Of a stretch of 64,000 bases of DNA, positions 43,553-51,869 are shown one piece after another (the stretch's first letter is position 1; each line of letters starts with the position of its first letter). The position numbers and the translations under genes were made by a program. The notes below the pieces were generated by a model. It was given only the letters and a program-made list of their open reading frames with translations, was not told the origin of the DNA and did no database searches. The DNA lies in NCBI GenBank assembly GCA_005502915.1, contig SCMT01000010.1, positions 1 to 64,000 of the forward strand. Reading direction: 5' to 3'. Source of the DNA: Lysobacteraceae bacterium 2PB (GTDB taxonomy: Bacteria; Pseudomonadota; Gammaproteobacteria; Xanthomonadales; Xanthomonadaceae).

Positions 43553-43640
43553 CGATGAACCATGCCGCGCAGGGCGGCTTGCGACCAGGCTCCGCAGAAC
43601 GCGATGAAACGGGAGCGGGACTTCGACCCGCGAGCGTCAC
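43553..43640 (-). pseudogene. Decayed fragment of the 63-codon cassette gene
   Basis: The stretch CATGCCGCGCAGGGCGGCTT matches the coding strand complement of the 63-aa genes exactly, and the alignment continues with gaps through GCGATGAA and GGGACTTCGACC. Frame is lost by deletions, and neither the N-terminus nor the conserved leader remains. It lies just before the 104-aa membrane-protein gene, whose last codons may include the edge of this remnant. It marks a fourth insertion site of the cassette. Confidence 0.6.
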
Positions 43641-43951
43641 CGGAGTGCGCCGACAGCCTGTACGAAGCCCCACGCAAGCAAGGAATAGACGAGGACCGCC
43701 GCCGCCGACAACGCCAGCGATCTGCTTCGATCGCGCAGCAGCGCGAGCATCGCCAGGCAGGACATGGCGTACATGATGGCCGCGATGAAATACGCTTCCG
43801 GTGCCGGGACGAAAACCGACGTGCCACCGCGACGGGGCGAGGTCTCATAGCCGGAATAGGCAACGATCAGCGTACCCCCGAGAAGTCCAAGGAAGAAAAG
43901 CGCCGCGATCGAGAGACGCGCGGGCAGGTTCAAGTCTGGTGCACGCGACAT
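43637..43951 (-). CDS. Small membrane protein of unknown function
   Basis: 104 residues with three hydrophobic helices: LSIAALFFLGLLGGTLIVAY, AYFIAAIMYAMSCLAMLALL and LALSAAAVLVYSLLAWGFVQ. AGGAGG lies 5 nt before ATG 43951, a strong start. No motif. Its 3' end touches the decayed cassette fragment, so the C-terminal residues (VQAVGALR) may derive from that insertion. Confidence 0.65.
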   Translation of the reverse strand: MSRAPDLNLPARLSIAALFFLGLLGGTLIVAYSGYETSPRRGGTSVFVPAPEAYFIAAIMYAMSCLAMLALLRDRSRSLALSAAAVLVYSLLAWGFVQAVGALR

Positions 43952-44208
43952 GAAACCTCCTGGGCCAGGCCGTCTCGCAAGACGGCTTCGACTTGAATGC
44001 TGACATGGACTCGCAGCCACCCGAGTCCGCGATCGCGGATGCTACTACCGTCGCGATCGATCCTGCAAAGCATGCTCATCGCGTGAGGACTCATGCAGGC
44101 AATGCCGATCAGAACGGATCGCGACCTGCGCCAGGGTGGCGATGGGTCCGCCGTGCAATGCGCCTTGAGGCACTTGCAAGGGCAGGAAGCAATCCGCGAT
44201 TCGAAGGA

Positions 44209-44577
44209 TCAGGGCTCGACCAGCGACTGCGAAGCCCCGTTGCTGGCGCCGATCGGGCCGATGGTCGCCAGGTCGATGCCCTCGATGCAGGCGAGGTTGT
44301 AGCCGTACTCGGTCGGAACGCTGCGACGCTGATGATGCGTGTAGATCCCGCAGATGCTGCAGAAGTAATGCTTGGCGATCCCGGTATTCCACTGGTACAG
44401 GCTCAGCTTGTCCGCACCTCGCGTGACGCGAAGGCGGTCCAGCGTCACCCCGGCCATGATCGCGCCCTTGCGGCTGCAGAGGGAACAATTGCAACGCCTG
44501 ATGTTCTCGTGACCATCGATCAGATCGACTTCGAATTCGACCGCACCGCAATGGCAGGACCCTTTGACCGTCTGCAT
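44209..44577 (-). CDS. GFA-family zinc protein (glutathione-dependent formaldehyde-activating-like)
   Basis: 122 residues; Cys ligands for two zinc sites are visible: GSCHCGAVEFEV, RRCNCSLCSRKGA and YFCSICGIYTHH, followed by the family's NLACIEGIDL. GFA was named for formaldehyde-glutathione condensation, but most family members have unconfirmed roles. ATG at 44577; the frame upstream is open but lacks a ribosome site. Stand-alone gene. Confidence 0.9.
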   Translation of the reverse strand: MQTVKGSCHCGAVEFEVDLIDGHENIRRCNCSLCSRKGAIMAGVTLDRLRVTRGADKLSLYQWNTGIAKHYFCSICGIYTHHQRRSVPTEYGYNLACIEGIDLATIGPIGASNGASQSLVEP

Positions 44578-44845
44578 GGAACGTCTTTCACCCCGATACG
44601 CGAACCGGGCATCGCCGGGAGTGGCGATGCCCTGGCGCAAGCTTAGCGCAGCCACATGGGCGTCGCCACGCATCTGCGCCGGCCCGAGCGCGTTGCGAAA
44701 CATGGTTCTCGCGGATGCCGCCCGCACGTTCGCCTAGTGGCATTTCACGCAGATGTTCATGCCATGCGGTTCACCCCATTTGCCATCGCCCGCACGCGTG
44801 AAGGTTCGTCAATACCAACTCGAAACGCGCCGCATTCATGCATCT

Positions 44846-44919
44846 CGTCATCCCGGCGCAGGCCGGGATCCTGCTCTCGAAGCTTTCAAGGCTGGGTCCC
44901 GGCCTGCGCCGGGACGACG
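44846..44919. repeat. Large palindromic REP-like element
   Basis: CGTCATCCCGGCGCAGGCC at the left pairs with GGCCTGCGCCGGGACGACG at the right with two or three mismatches, around a loop with AAGCTTT. This GTCATCCCGGCGCAGGCCGG type is widely dispersed in Xanthomonadales and other proteobacteria. It sits in the 516-bp gene-free stretch 44578-45094, which otherwise contains only the cassette copy 3 hairpin. Confidence 0.75.
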
Positions 44920-45060
44920 GTGAAGGATTGCGGGTGGCGTTGAATTCATGGCGCATCACGCCCAGGCGAGCCAATACCCTGCGAGAGTGTGGTTCACCGC
45001 ACCGGCTTTTCGCACCGCCGCGACCAGAGCGGTGCGCCGAGGCGCACCCTATGGCGCAAC

Positions 45061-45087
45061 CCGGGCGCCGGGATGACCCGCGCCCGG
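45061..45087 (-). terminator. Hairpin downstream of cassette copy 3
   Basis: CCGGGCGC (45061-45068) pairs perfectly with GCGCCCGG (45080-45087), 7 nt beyond the stop of copy 3. Same position as in copies 1 and 2. Confidence 0.5.
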
Positions 45088-45094
45088 TGAAACA

Positions 45095-45286
45095 TCACGC
45101 GGCGGCGCCTTCCATCGGCACCAGTCGGTTGTCTTCGTCGTATTGCAGACCGCAGACCATCGCGGCCATGCCGCGCAACGCCGCCTGCGGGCTGGCGCCG
45201 CTGGCTTCGCAGAGCGCGATGAACTGGGGCGGGACTTCGACCAGAAGGACATTGGAAGTCATCAACTGCTGCTTGGGCTTGGACAT
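45095..45286 (-). CDS. 63-aa protein of a dispersed small-gene family, copy 3
   Basis: 63 residues, MSKPKQQLMTSNVLLVEVP onward. It is more diverged at the N-terminus and in the tail (GLQYDEDNRLVPMEGAAA) than copies 1 and 2, but keeps ASPQAALRGMAAM. ATG 45286 has GGAG at the same spacing. The 5' flank to about 45420 matches the other cassettes, including both inverted-repeat arms. Being more than 43 kb from the others, it shows that the unit moves or duplicates at distance. Confidence 0.7.
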   Translation of the reverse strand: MSKPKQQLMTSNVLLVEVPPQFIALCEASGASPQAALRGMAAMVCGLQYDEDNRLVPMEGAAA

Positions 45287-45355
45287 GACGGCACTCCGTT
45301 TCACCCGACGCCCGGAGTGGGCGCCGTTGGCGAATCCACACCGCATCGCGCGCAG

Positions 45356-45399
45356 GCGCGTCAAGGTTTGCGCAGCAACTCGCCTCGACCTTGACGCGC
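45356..45399 (-). promoter_or_regulatory. Conserved inverted repeat upstream of cassette copy 3
   Basis: GCGCGTCAAGGT (45356-45367) and ACCTTGACGCGC (45388-45399), identical to the arms at 406-464 and 1502-1545, with a 20-nt spacer like copy 2. Confidence 0.55.
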
Positions 45400-45529
45400 C
45401 GAGCACGGTGCGAGGATGGGATGACAACGGAGCACACAAACACCGATAAGCCCTCCGCGCCCGCAGCTTTTGATCTTGACCTACCGGGGCCCCTGGTTGC
45501 GACGGGCTTCGCGGATCAGGCCCGCAGGG

Positions 45530-45800
45530 CGCGCGGCAGGACGCCGCGCGGGCATTCAGATGAAATGCCTCGACAAGACACGGACGTCTTGTCGAAAAAC
45601 CCCGCGAAGCCCGTGGACCCGGCGCACAGCGCCGGGCGCAACCGACGGGGTGTGCTTTCTTTGGGCCACTCTTTCTTTGCACAAGCAAAGAAAGGTGGCT
45701 CGCTCGCGACAGCGAGCGAAACACAGGCCGGGCGGAACACCTTCCTCCCGGCTTTAGAGAAGCAACAAGCAGGTCCCTCGCCTTCGGATCGGGATAACAG
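45530..45800. repeat. Intergenic repeat block with CTTTCTTTGC/GCAAAGAAAG hairpin
   Basis: The block contains GCCACTCTTTCTTTGC (45665-45680) facing GCAAAGAAAGGTGGC (45685-45699), then CTCGCTCGCGACAGCGAGCG, a second perfect hairpin. The pattern of TTTGGGxxACTTTCTTT...AAAGAAAGTxxC followed by GCGAGCG is a common Xanthomonadaceae intergenic repeat that often appears as a spurious reading frame on the reverse strand. No real gene seen in 45287-46029. Confidence 0.65.
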
Positions 45801-46029
45801 AGAAGGATTCACTGACCCAACTCGATGATCCATCAAGAGAAAAGTGGGGATACCTCAGTTTCAAGCCCGCCTTAAGGGTTACGCGAAACGCTCGCGATCG
45901 AGACACTGCCGCCCATCGTTCCGGAGTCGGAGGCGACAGCCGAAAACGAACTCGACAGACTCGCTGCGTAACCGCCCCTGCCGAGACCCGGGTGTCGGGT
46001 GATTACCCAACTTGCACATAATACCCGCA

Positions 46030-46818
46030 TTACGTGTTGTCGCGTGCACGCAAGATTTGTGGCGCATATAGATCAAGCCAGCTTTGTTTTCCTACCCCCA
46101 GTTGAAGAACATTGCGTTTATAACTGAGTTCCACAGCTCCTGACTGGCTTTTAATCAACGAGCGAATTTCAGAAGCCGCATGACCGGGAAGCACATCATC
46201 TCTAAACAGCAGCAAGTGAAATACCGCAGGACCAATTATGATGATCCGATGCACATACCTCTCATTTCTCACCGCGTTGTAACTAATACGAACATGAAAT
46301 GGGCTTACAACCCCAGACCCTTGCGAGATTTCGACAAAAGACGCAGGGGGGGAACGGTGATTCTTAAGCAATACTGGCGCTGAAAGATACAAAACTATCG
46401 CGACACGGTGCCTCTTCGGGGGCGGATCTTGGCCCATAATGAACGGGATATGCTCATCAAAGAAATGAGCATGAACACCGTCTGCGCGAGCAGAATTGAA
46501 TGAAATCTTAAGTAGCCAACGAAGAAGAAGCGAATATTCGTATTGTATAAACAGGCGATCTTTTCTGTAGTTTTGAACAAGCAACCCAGAATTAGTCAGA
46601 AATCCCTTTCCATACGCGTCAAGCTGACCGAGAGGACCGTTGTTACATTCCGCGCAAACATCCTTGATCTTCGCCTCTCCCTTGACCATACGGCCAGCCA
46701 CTTCATTCCAACCAATCACGGACTGCTCAAGCTCCTTCTGGAAAGAATAAAGAAAAGATGGAATTACATGCTCTCGCGTAGCTTTTCGATCCTGCCCGCA
46801 GTAGGCACAGACTGTCAT
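46030..46818 (-). CDS. HNH-like zinc-binding protein in an AT-rich island
   Basis: 262 residues. The N-terminus has the HNH endonuclease/zinc-knuckle layout: CAYCGQDRKATREHVIPSFL (CxxC, then the EHVIP core) and VCAECNNGPLGQLDAYG (CxxCN). The rest is beta-rich with RHRVAIVLYLSAPVLLKNHR and VHRIIIIGPAVFHLLLF and has no recognised domain. HNH proteins cut DNA or RNA; whether this one is active is uncertain, because the final Asn/His of the motif is placed unusually. Much lower GC than the neighbours, implying recent acquisition, possibly as part of a defence or mobile module. Start ATG 46818. Confidence 0.7.
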   Translation of the reverse strand: MTVCAYCGQDRKATREHVIPSFLYSFQKELEQSVIGWNEVAGRMVKGEAKIKDVCAECNNGPLGQLDAYGKGFLTNSGLLVQNYRKDRLFIQYEYSLLLRWLLKISFNSARADGVHAHFFDEHIPFIMGQDPPPKRHRVAIVLYLSAPVLLKNHRSPPASFVEISQGSGVVSPFHVRISYNAVRNERYVHRIIIIGPAVFHLLLFRDDVLPGHAASEIRSLIKSQSGAVELSYKRNVLQLGVGKQSWLDLYAPQILRARDNT

Positions 46819-46886
46819 GAGAAATTAACGCCCAAGTTAACTATTTTTGCATTAAGATGCCGAAAATTCACACAATACGCGAGGCT

Positions 46887-47243
46887 TTATTTGACCAACG
46901 ACCTCCTAAGGTCACTCAATTCCTTAGAATATTTAAATAAATCTTGATCTGACTCAATTAACGAAAGCTCCCCAATGAGAGCCAAGTGAAATATCCTCTG
47001 ACAACCAGACGCATCTCTAGATTCAATTTGATTCCACTTAATAGCTGCCGGGATCGAAATATAGGCATGCTTTGAATTTTGATCAAAATGAACACCAATG
47101 CCGCGGTATGCGAGCATAAGAACGGCTTCTTTTTCTGTGTCCACTCCCGTTGCATGGCAAACAGACACCATCTTTCCCGCAAAGCCATCTATCCTCATGG
47201 CGTTGTCACCGTTATCTAAGTCCAATCGAACCACATATGGCAT
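46887..47243 (-). CDS. AT-rich hypothetical protein, probably N-terminally truncated
   Basis: 118 residues, MPYVVRLDLDNGDNAMRIDG onward, ending ELSDLRRSLVK. No domain recognised; mixed alpha/beta, cytosolic. The frame runs into the palindromic repeat at 47250-47278 within a few codons upstream of the start, and there is no ribosome-binding site, so the original 5' end may have been replaced by the repeat. It is transcribed toward the HNH-like gene, 68 bp away, and shares its low GC, so the two probably arrived together. Confidence 0.5.
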   Translation of the reverse strand: MPYVVRLDLDNGDNAMRIDGFAGKMVSVCHATGVDTEKEAVLMLAYRGIGVHFDQNSKHAYISIPAAIKWNQIESRDASGCQRIFHLALIGELSLIESDQDLFKYSKELSDLRRSLVK

Positions 47244-47249
47244 CCATGG

Positions 47250-47278
47250 TGGGGTTCGCTCCGCTCACCCCACCCTAC
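47250..47278. repeat. Short CCACCCTAC-type repeat
   Basis: GGTGGGGTTCGCTCCGCTCA followed by CCCCACCCTAC: arms GGTGGGG/CCCCACC around a TTCGCTCCGCTCA loop. Near-identical to 4673-4706. It forms the right border of the AT-rich island. Confidence 0.5.
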
Positions 47279-47282
47279 AAAC

Positions 47283-48614
47283 TCATGCAGCAAACCCATC
47301 CCGCGAAAGATTCTCCGGCGCGCCGTCCGTACACACCACATCATCCTCGATGCGGATCCCGCCGTAGGGCTTGAAGCGTGCGACGGCTTCCCAGTTCACG
47401 CTGTCGCCCTCCCCCTTCGCCTTGAGTTCGTCGAGCAGCATGTCGATGAAGTAGAGGCCGGGCTCAATGGTGACGACCATGCCGGGGGCGAGGACGCGGG
47501 TGAGGCGGAGGTAGGGGTGGCCGTCGGGCTTGGCGATGGTGCCGCCGGCGTCGGAGGCGGCGAAGCCGGCGACATCGTGGACCTGCAGGCCGATGCCGTG
47601 GCCGATGCCGTGCGGGAAGAAGGCGCTGCTGACGCCGGTGGCGACGGCGGCTTCGGGCGAGACGGTGATGACGCCGAAATCACGGAGGATGCCGGCGAGC
47701 GCGAGGTGCGCGTCGAGATGGATCTGCTTGTAGTCGGTGCCGTCGCGGACCTGGTCGCACATGCGCAGCTGCGCGGCGTCGACGGCGTCGATCATGGCCT
47801 GGAATTCGTCGTGGCCGGCGGCGGCGTAGGTGCGGGTGATGTCGGCGGCGTAGCCGCGATGGCTGCCGCCGGCGTCGATGAGGAAGCTGCGCGACTGCGC
47901 GGGCGGACGGCGGTCGCGGTCGGTGTAGTGCAGCACCGCGCCGTGTTCGTTGAGGCAGACGATGTTGTTGTACGGCAGGTCGTTGGCGTCCTGGCGCGCA
48001 GCCTGGCAATAGGCCAGGTGGATGCCGAATTCGCTGGCGCCGGCGCGGAAGGCGCGTTCGGCGGCGCGGTGGCCGCGCACGGCGACGCGCGTGGCTTCGC
48101 GCATCATCGCGATTTCGTACGGCGTCTTGAACGCGCGGTGGTAGTGCAGGTAGTCGAGCACCGGCTGCGGGTTGTTCGGCGCGAAGGCGCCGTACTGGCC
48201 CAGCGCGCTCTGCGCTTCGCCGAGGATGGCGCAGCGCGCAGCGTTGCGCGGCAGGTGCTGCTTGGCGTCGTCGGCGTTGCGGATGATCTGGATGTCGAAA
48301 TGCTCGACCCAGTCGCCGTTTGGCGCTTCCGGCACCACGTGCCAGTAGTCGTGCGGCTGCAGGAAGATCAGCTTCGGGCGCTCGCCGGGCGTATGCACCA
48401 GCCAGCTGCCCGGCGTGTTCGTGAGCGGCAGCCAGGCCTTGAAGTGCGGGTTCACCGCGTACGGATAATCGCGGTCGTCGAAGACCTGGTAATGCAGGGT
48501 GCCGCTGGGCACGACGAGGTGGTCGAAACCGCCGCGGGCGAGCGCGGCGTCGGCGCGCGCGCGCACGGTGTCGAGATGGGCGGCGTACAGGCGGCTGGAA
48601 TGGTCGGCGGACAT
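47283..48614 (-). CDS. pepQ: Xaa-Pro dipeptidase
   Basis: 443 residues, the usual PepQ length. M24 metallopeptidase: metal ligands Asp in FLIDAGGSHRGYAADITRTY (two Asp), His in PHGIGHGIGLQVHDV, Glu in VVTIEPGLYFIDML and Glu in YGGIRIEDDVV. The N-terminal domain (1-160) has the creatinase/prolidase pattern HFKAWLPLTNTPGSWLV. It splits dipeptides with C-terminal proline in the cytosol, recycling peptides. Monocistronic, on the reverse strand; its stop lies next to the AT-rich island border. Confidence 0.95.
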   Translation of the reverse strand: MSADHSSRLYAAHLDTVRARADAALARGGFDHLVVPSGTLHYQVFDDRDYPYAVNPHFKAWLPLTNTPGSWLVHTPGERPKLIFLQPHDYWHVVPEAPNGDWVEHFDIQIIRNADDAKQHLPRNAARCAILGEAQSALGQYGAFAPNNPQPVLDYLHYHRAFKTPYEIAMMREATRVAVRGHRAAERAFRAGASEFGIHLAYCQAARQDANDLPYNNIVCLNEHGAVLHYTDRDRRPPAQSRSFLIDAGGSHRGYAADITRTYAAAGHDEFQAMIDAVDAAQLRMCDQVRDGTDYKQIHLDAHLALAGILRDFGVITVSPEAAVATGVSSAFFPHGIGHGIGLQVHDVAGFAASDAGGTIAKPDGHPYLRLTRVLAPGMVVTIEPGLYFIDMLLDELKAKGEGDSVNWEAVARFKPYGGIRIEDDVVCTDGAPENLSRDGFAA

Positions 48615-48687
48615 AGGGATAGCGGGCTTGGCTCGTGGAGAAGACCGCCTCGCGGCGGACGCATGGGAAAGGACCGTCGACGCGTCG

Positions 48688-49035
48688 TCAGTCGTAGGCG
48701 GCGCCAGGGGCGTCGACCCAGTCGCGCAGTCGATCGCGGTGCTCGTCGGTCATCGAAATGAAGCGGAAACCGGCCCAGTACTGGCCGGGCGTGCTGGCGC
48801 GGTCGCACCACAGCAGATGCGCACCCACTTCCAGTTCGGCGCCGGCGATGCCGGGCAGGCGGAAGCGGAACTGGTACAGCGCGTCGTCGTTGAGCGACAT
48901 GTTCGCCATCAGCAGCATGCCGCCGTCGGACAAGTTGCCGATGCGGCCGACCACGTCCTCGGTCATGGTGTCGCTGACCAGGATGGTGTCGGTGACCTTG
49001 CGGCGGGGCGAGCGGCGATGTTCGCGCGTGCTCAT
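48688..49035 (-). CDS. PilZ-domain (c-di-GMP-binding) protein
   Basis: 115 residues, essentially a single PilZ domain. The c-di-GMP contacts RRSPRRKV (RxxxR) and NLSDGGML (D/NxSxxG) are both present, followed by FRFRLPGIAGAELEVGAHLL and AGFRFISM. ATGA overlap with the upstream DUF1631 gene shows translational coupling; this DUF1631-PilZ pairing suggests the PilZ protein reports c-di-GMP to, or with, the DUF1631 protein. Confidence 0.9.
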   Translation of the reverse strand: MSTREHRRSPRRKVTDTILVSDTMTEDVVGRIGNLSDGGMLLMANMSLNDDALYQFRFRLPGIAGAELEVGAHLLWCDRASTPGQYWAGFRFISMTDEHRDRLRDWVDAPGAAYD

Positions 49036-51758
49036 GCAGCGGGATCCCTGGAAGCAGGCGTGTAACGGATGGCGGTGTCGTCGTGGCCGCTGTCGTCGAG
49101 CGGCGCGGCAGGCGCGGAGCGCACGGCGATGTCGTCGTGGTGTCCGGCTTCGCCGTCGTCGCGGCGGCCGGCCAGGCTGCGCAGCGCGCTGAGCGCGGCG
49201 TGCCAGGCACGATCGAGCAGCCGGGCGCGCTGCGCGGTGACCACGCGGATCTGGTCGCGCGCCATCATCCGCGCGAGGCTGTCGAGCGAGTGCTCGCCGA
49301 CGCGCTGGCCGCGCTGGTTGACGAACAGCGCGTTGCCGGTGACCGAGCTGTGCCAGGACATGCGGCGACGGACCACGTCGCCCTGCTGGTTGGTCACGAA
49401 CTCGATCCAGGTGCCGAACGGCAGCAGGCGGAGCTGTTCGTGGCAGGCCTCTTCGTGCGGCGTGCGCGGCGGCAGGTCGGGCTTGCGCGTCTTCTGCGCA
49501 TCCTCGCCCAGGCGCACGCGGGCACGCAGCTTCATCGTCAGTTCGGTGCGCGACTCGCCGTCCTCGTCCTCGCGCACGCTGCTCGACAGCCGCTGCGCGA
49601 TGGCGTCGGCTTCCTCGTCGTGATAGCCGACCTGCTTGAGCGCGGCTTCGACATGGGTCTTGAGCGCTGTGTTGTCGCCGGACGGCGCCTGCCCGGCGCA
49701 GGCATCGACGATCTGCCGCGTGGCATCGAGCTGGCGGTTCCACTCCTCCGAGCCTTCGCCATGACGCAGGCAGGTGAGCGTGAGCACGTCGGCCCAGGCC
49801 TGGTTGAGCAGGGCGCGACTGAACTTGGGCAGGGCGCGTTCGCCGATCTGCGCGGCCAGCGTCTGTTCGACGCGGAGTTTGGCGGCCTCGAGCTTTTCCT
49901 TGCCGCGCGCGGCCTCGACATGGCGGCGTTCGAGGGTTTCGGCGCGGCGCACCTGCGCCTCGATGTGCGCCTGCAGCTGCTTGTTGCTCTGCTCGAAGGC
50001 ATCGAGCTTCACGCCGTCGTACTGCTTGACCGCATGGGTCACCGCGTCCTGCAGCGGCTTGAGCAGCGCGGGATCGAAGTCGTCGTCGGCCAGCCATTTC
50101 GCGGCGGTGTCGGACACGTTGCTCAGCAGTTGCCGGGCCGGGTGGTTCGGGCGAACGAAGAACGCACGGTCCTGCAGCGCGACGCGCAGCAGGGTGACCT
50201 GCAGGCGCTTGATCAGCGCCGCGGCCGGCGCATCGGCGCGCATTTCGTGCTGCAGATGGTTGTAGAGCAGGCCGAGCAGATCGAAGGTGTCGTTGTCGGC
50301 GGGGCTGAGCGAGACCGCCTTGCCGTAGCGCTGTCGCGCCTGGGCCAGCAGGGAATTCTTGACGTCGGCGACCGACATGGACGGGCCACCGGCGGCGGCC
50401 TCGGCGTCCAGCCGGCCGAGGCCCTGCAGCAGGTCGGCCGTCGGCATCGGCTGGTCGGTGCGCTGGCCCGGCGGCACCGGGTTGACGCGCTCGTGCTCCG
50501 CGCGGCGCTGGGCCAGCAGCTTCTGCAGTTCGTTGAACGCCTTCTGCTCGTCGACCGGAACGGCACCCATCGGCTGACCGATCCAGGCCGTGTGCGGCCG
50601 GTGGGGATCGTGGGCGCCGTGCTCGTGGCTGGCGTCCTCGCCGAAGGCCGTCGCGGGATCGGCGGCGGCGTCGCCCCAGGCGCCGATGAGCCCCCCTCCC
50701 GCCGCACCGTGATCGGCACGACCCGGGTCCCGGCGGCCGTGGGACTGCCCGCCGGGTCCTTGTCCGGCACGGCCCGGGCCGCCCGCGATACCGCTCGCGC
50801 GACCGGTATCGATCGTTCCCATGCCTCCAGGTTGGCCTCCCGAGGAGCCGCCCTGCACGCCCTGGCCATCGCCGCCCTGCCCACCGGCGGCGCTGAGGGC
50901 CGGGGCGTCGCGCCCGACCTGTGCGCCAGCACCCGCGAGGGCCTCCGTACGGGGGGAACGCATCGCATCCGCAGGCATCGCTTCGCTCGCGGCCACCGGT
51001 AGCTCGGCGTCGGTGCCGCTGGTCGCGCGCGTGCGCATCGGCACGTAGCTCAGGCCGGGCAGCACGCCCTCATCGATCAACAGCGCGTCGAGCTTCTCGA
51101 ACAGCGTCTGGCAATGGACCATCACCCGGCGATCGAACGTCCGGTAGAACAGCAGGCGCGCGTCGTGTTCGAGCTGCAGCACCTCGGCGGAATGGCGGAT
51201 GGCGCGGCACAGCGCCTGCGGCCCGACCGGGTTGCGTTCGCTGTCGAACGCCGGCATCGCACCGAGCACGCCGAAGCGCTGGCCGAGCAGGTGCAGGGTG
51301 AGGTTGGTGCGCGACTCCTGGCGCGAGGCGATGGCGTGCAGCACCGCGCCCTCGTCCATCACCGACTCGTCGACCAGGCTGAGGTTGCGGAAATTCAGCG
51401 GCGTGGCGGTCGGCACCACCGTGCGCACCGGCATCAGGTGCTGCGGCGTGCGGATCGAGGCCAGGCCGCTCTCCAGCGCCAGCATGAAGCGCGGCACCAG
51501 GTCGTGGCGGTTCAGGCGGACCACGCGCAGCGTCTGCATGTGGTCGAACATCGACCCGCCGCCGGTGGTGCCCGAGCGTTCGGCGAGGCGAAACAGTTCT
51601 TCCTCGAATTCGGTCACCGTCGCGACGAGGTTGCGCTCCAGCTCTTCGCTGTACAGCGCGAGCGTGCGCTCGAGGATGCGGCGCACGCGGCGCGGCAGCC
51701 CGGCGGAGGCCAGAGTCCTTGGCACGACGAAATCCTGGGGATCGTTGGGCGAAGCCAT
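49032..51758 (-). CDS. DUF1631-family protein
   Basis: 908 residues, cytosolic. N-terminal part (RRILERTLALYSEELERNLV, FEEELFRLAERSGTTGGGSM, LVPRFMLALESGLASIRTPQ) and C-terminal part (DVLTLTCLRHGEGSEEWNRQ, ARVRLGEDAQKTRKPDLPPR, FGTWIEFVTNQQGDVVRRRM) match DUF1631, with a Gly/Gln-rich, low-complexity linker between (about 270-400). The C-terminal RxxxSWxSxxTGxxLFVN-like stretch is PilZ-like. DUF1631 proteins accompany c-di-GMP signalling and type IV pili genes in Xanthomonadaceae. ATG 51758 chosen over 51800. Overlaps the PilZ gene. Confidence 0.88.
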   Translation of the reverse strand: MASPNDPQDFVVPRTLASAGLPRRVRRILERTLALYSEELERNLVATVTEFEEELFRLAERSGTTGGGSMFDHMQTLRVVRLNRHDLVPRFMLALESGLASIRTPQHLMPVRTVVPTATPLNFRNLSLVDESVMDEGAVLHAIASRQESRTNLTLHLLGQRFGVLGAMPAFDSERNPVGPQALCRAIRHSAEVLQLEHDARLLFYRTFDRRVMVHCQTLFEKLDALLIDEGVLPGLSYVPMRTRATSGTDAELPVAASEAMPADAMRSPRTEALAGAGAQVGRDAPALSAAGGQGGDGQGVQGGSSGGQPGGMGTIDTGRASGIAGGPGRAGQGPGGQSHGRRDPGRADHGAAGGGLIGAWGDAAADPATAFGEDASHEHGAHDPHRPHTAWIGQPMGAVPVDEQKAFNELQKLLAQRRAEHERVNPVPPGQRTDQPMPTADLLQGLGRLDAEAAAGGPSMSVADVKNSLLAQARQRYGKAVSLSPADNDTFDLLGLLYNHLQHEMRADAPAAALIKRLQVTLLRVALQDRAFFVRPNHPARQLLSNVSDTAAKWLADDDFDPALLKPLQDAVTHAVKQYDGVKLDAFEQSNKQLQAHIEAQVRRAETLERRHVEAARGKEKLEAAKLRVEQTLAAQIGERALPKFSRALLNQAWADVLTLTCLRHGEGSEEWNRQLDATRQIVDACAGQAPSGDNTALKTHVEAALKQVGYHDEEADAIAQRLSSSVREDEDGESRTELTMKLRARVRLGEDAQKTRKPDLPPRTPHEEACHEQLRLLPFGTWIEFVTNQQGDVVRRRMSWHSSVTGNALFVNQRGQRVGEHSLDSLARMMARDQIRVVTAQRARLLDRAWHAALSALRSLAGRRDDGEAGHHDDIAVRSAPAAPLDDSGHDDTAIRYTPASRDPAA

Positions 51759-51869
51759 CGGGGCCTGTCGAAGTGCGACGTTATCCGCATTTCTTAACAT
51801 GCCGGGCCGCGCGCGCCAACCGTTCGCAGCGGAACGGTGGATCGGGCAACGGATCCGGCATGCGGGAAA

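Noticed and set aside
45516-45836. Minus-strand reading frame in the repeat block
   Set aside because: Coincides with a known-type intergenic repeat; no ribosome site and no domain.
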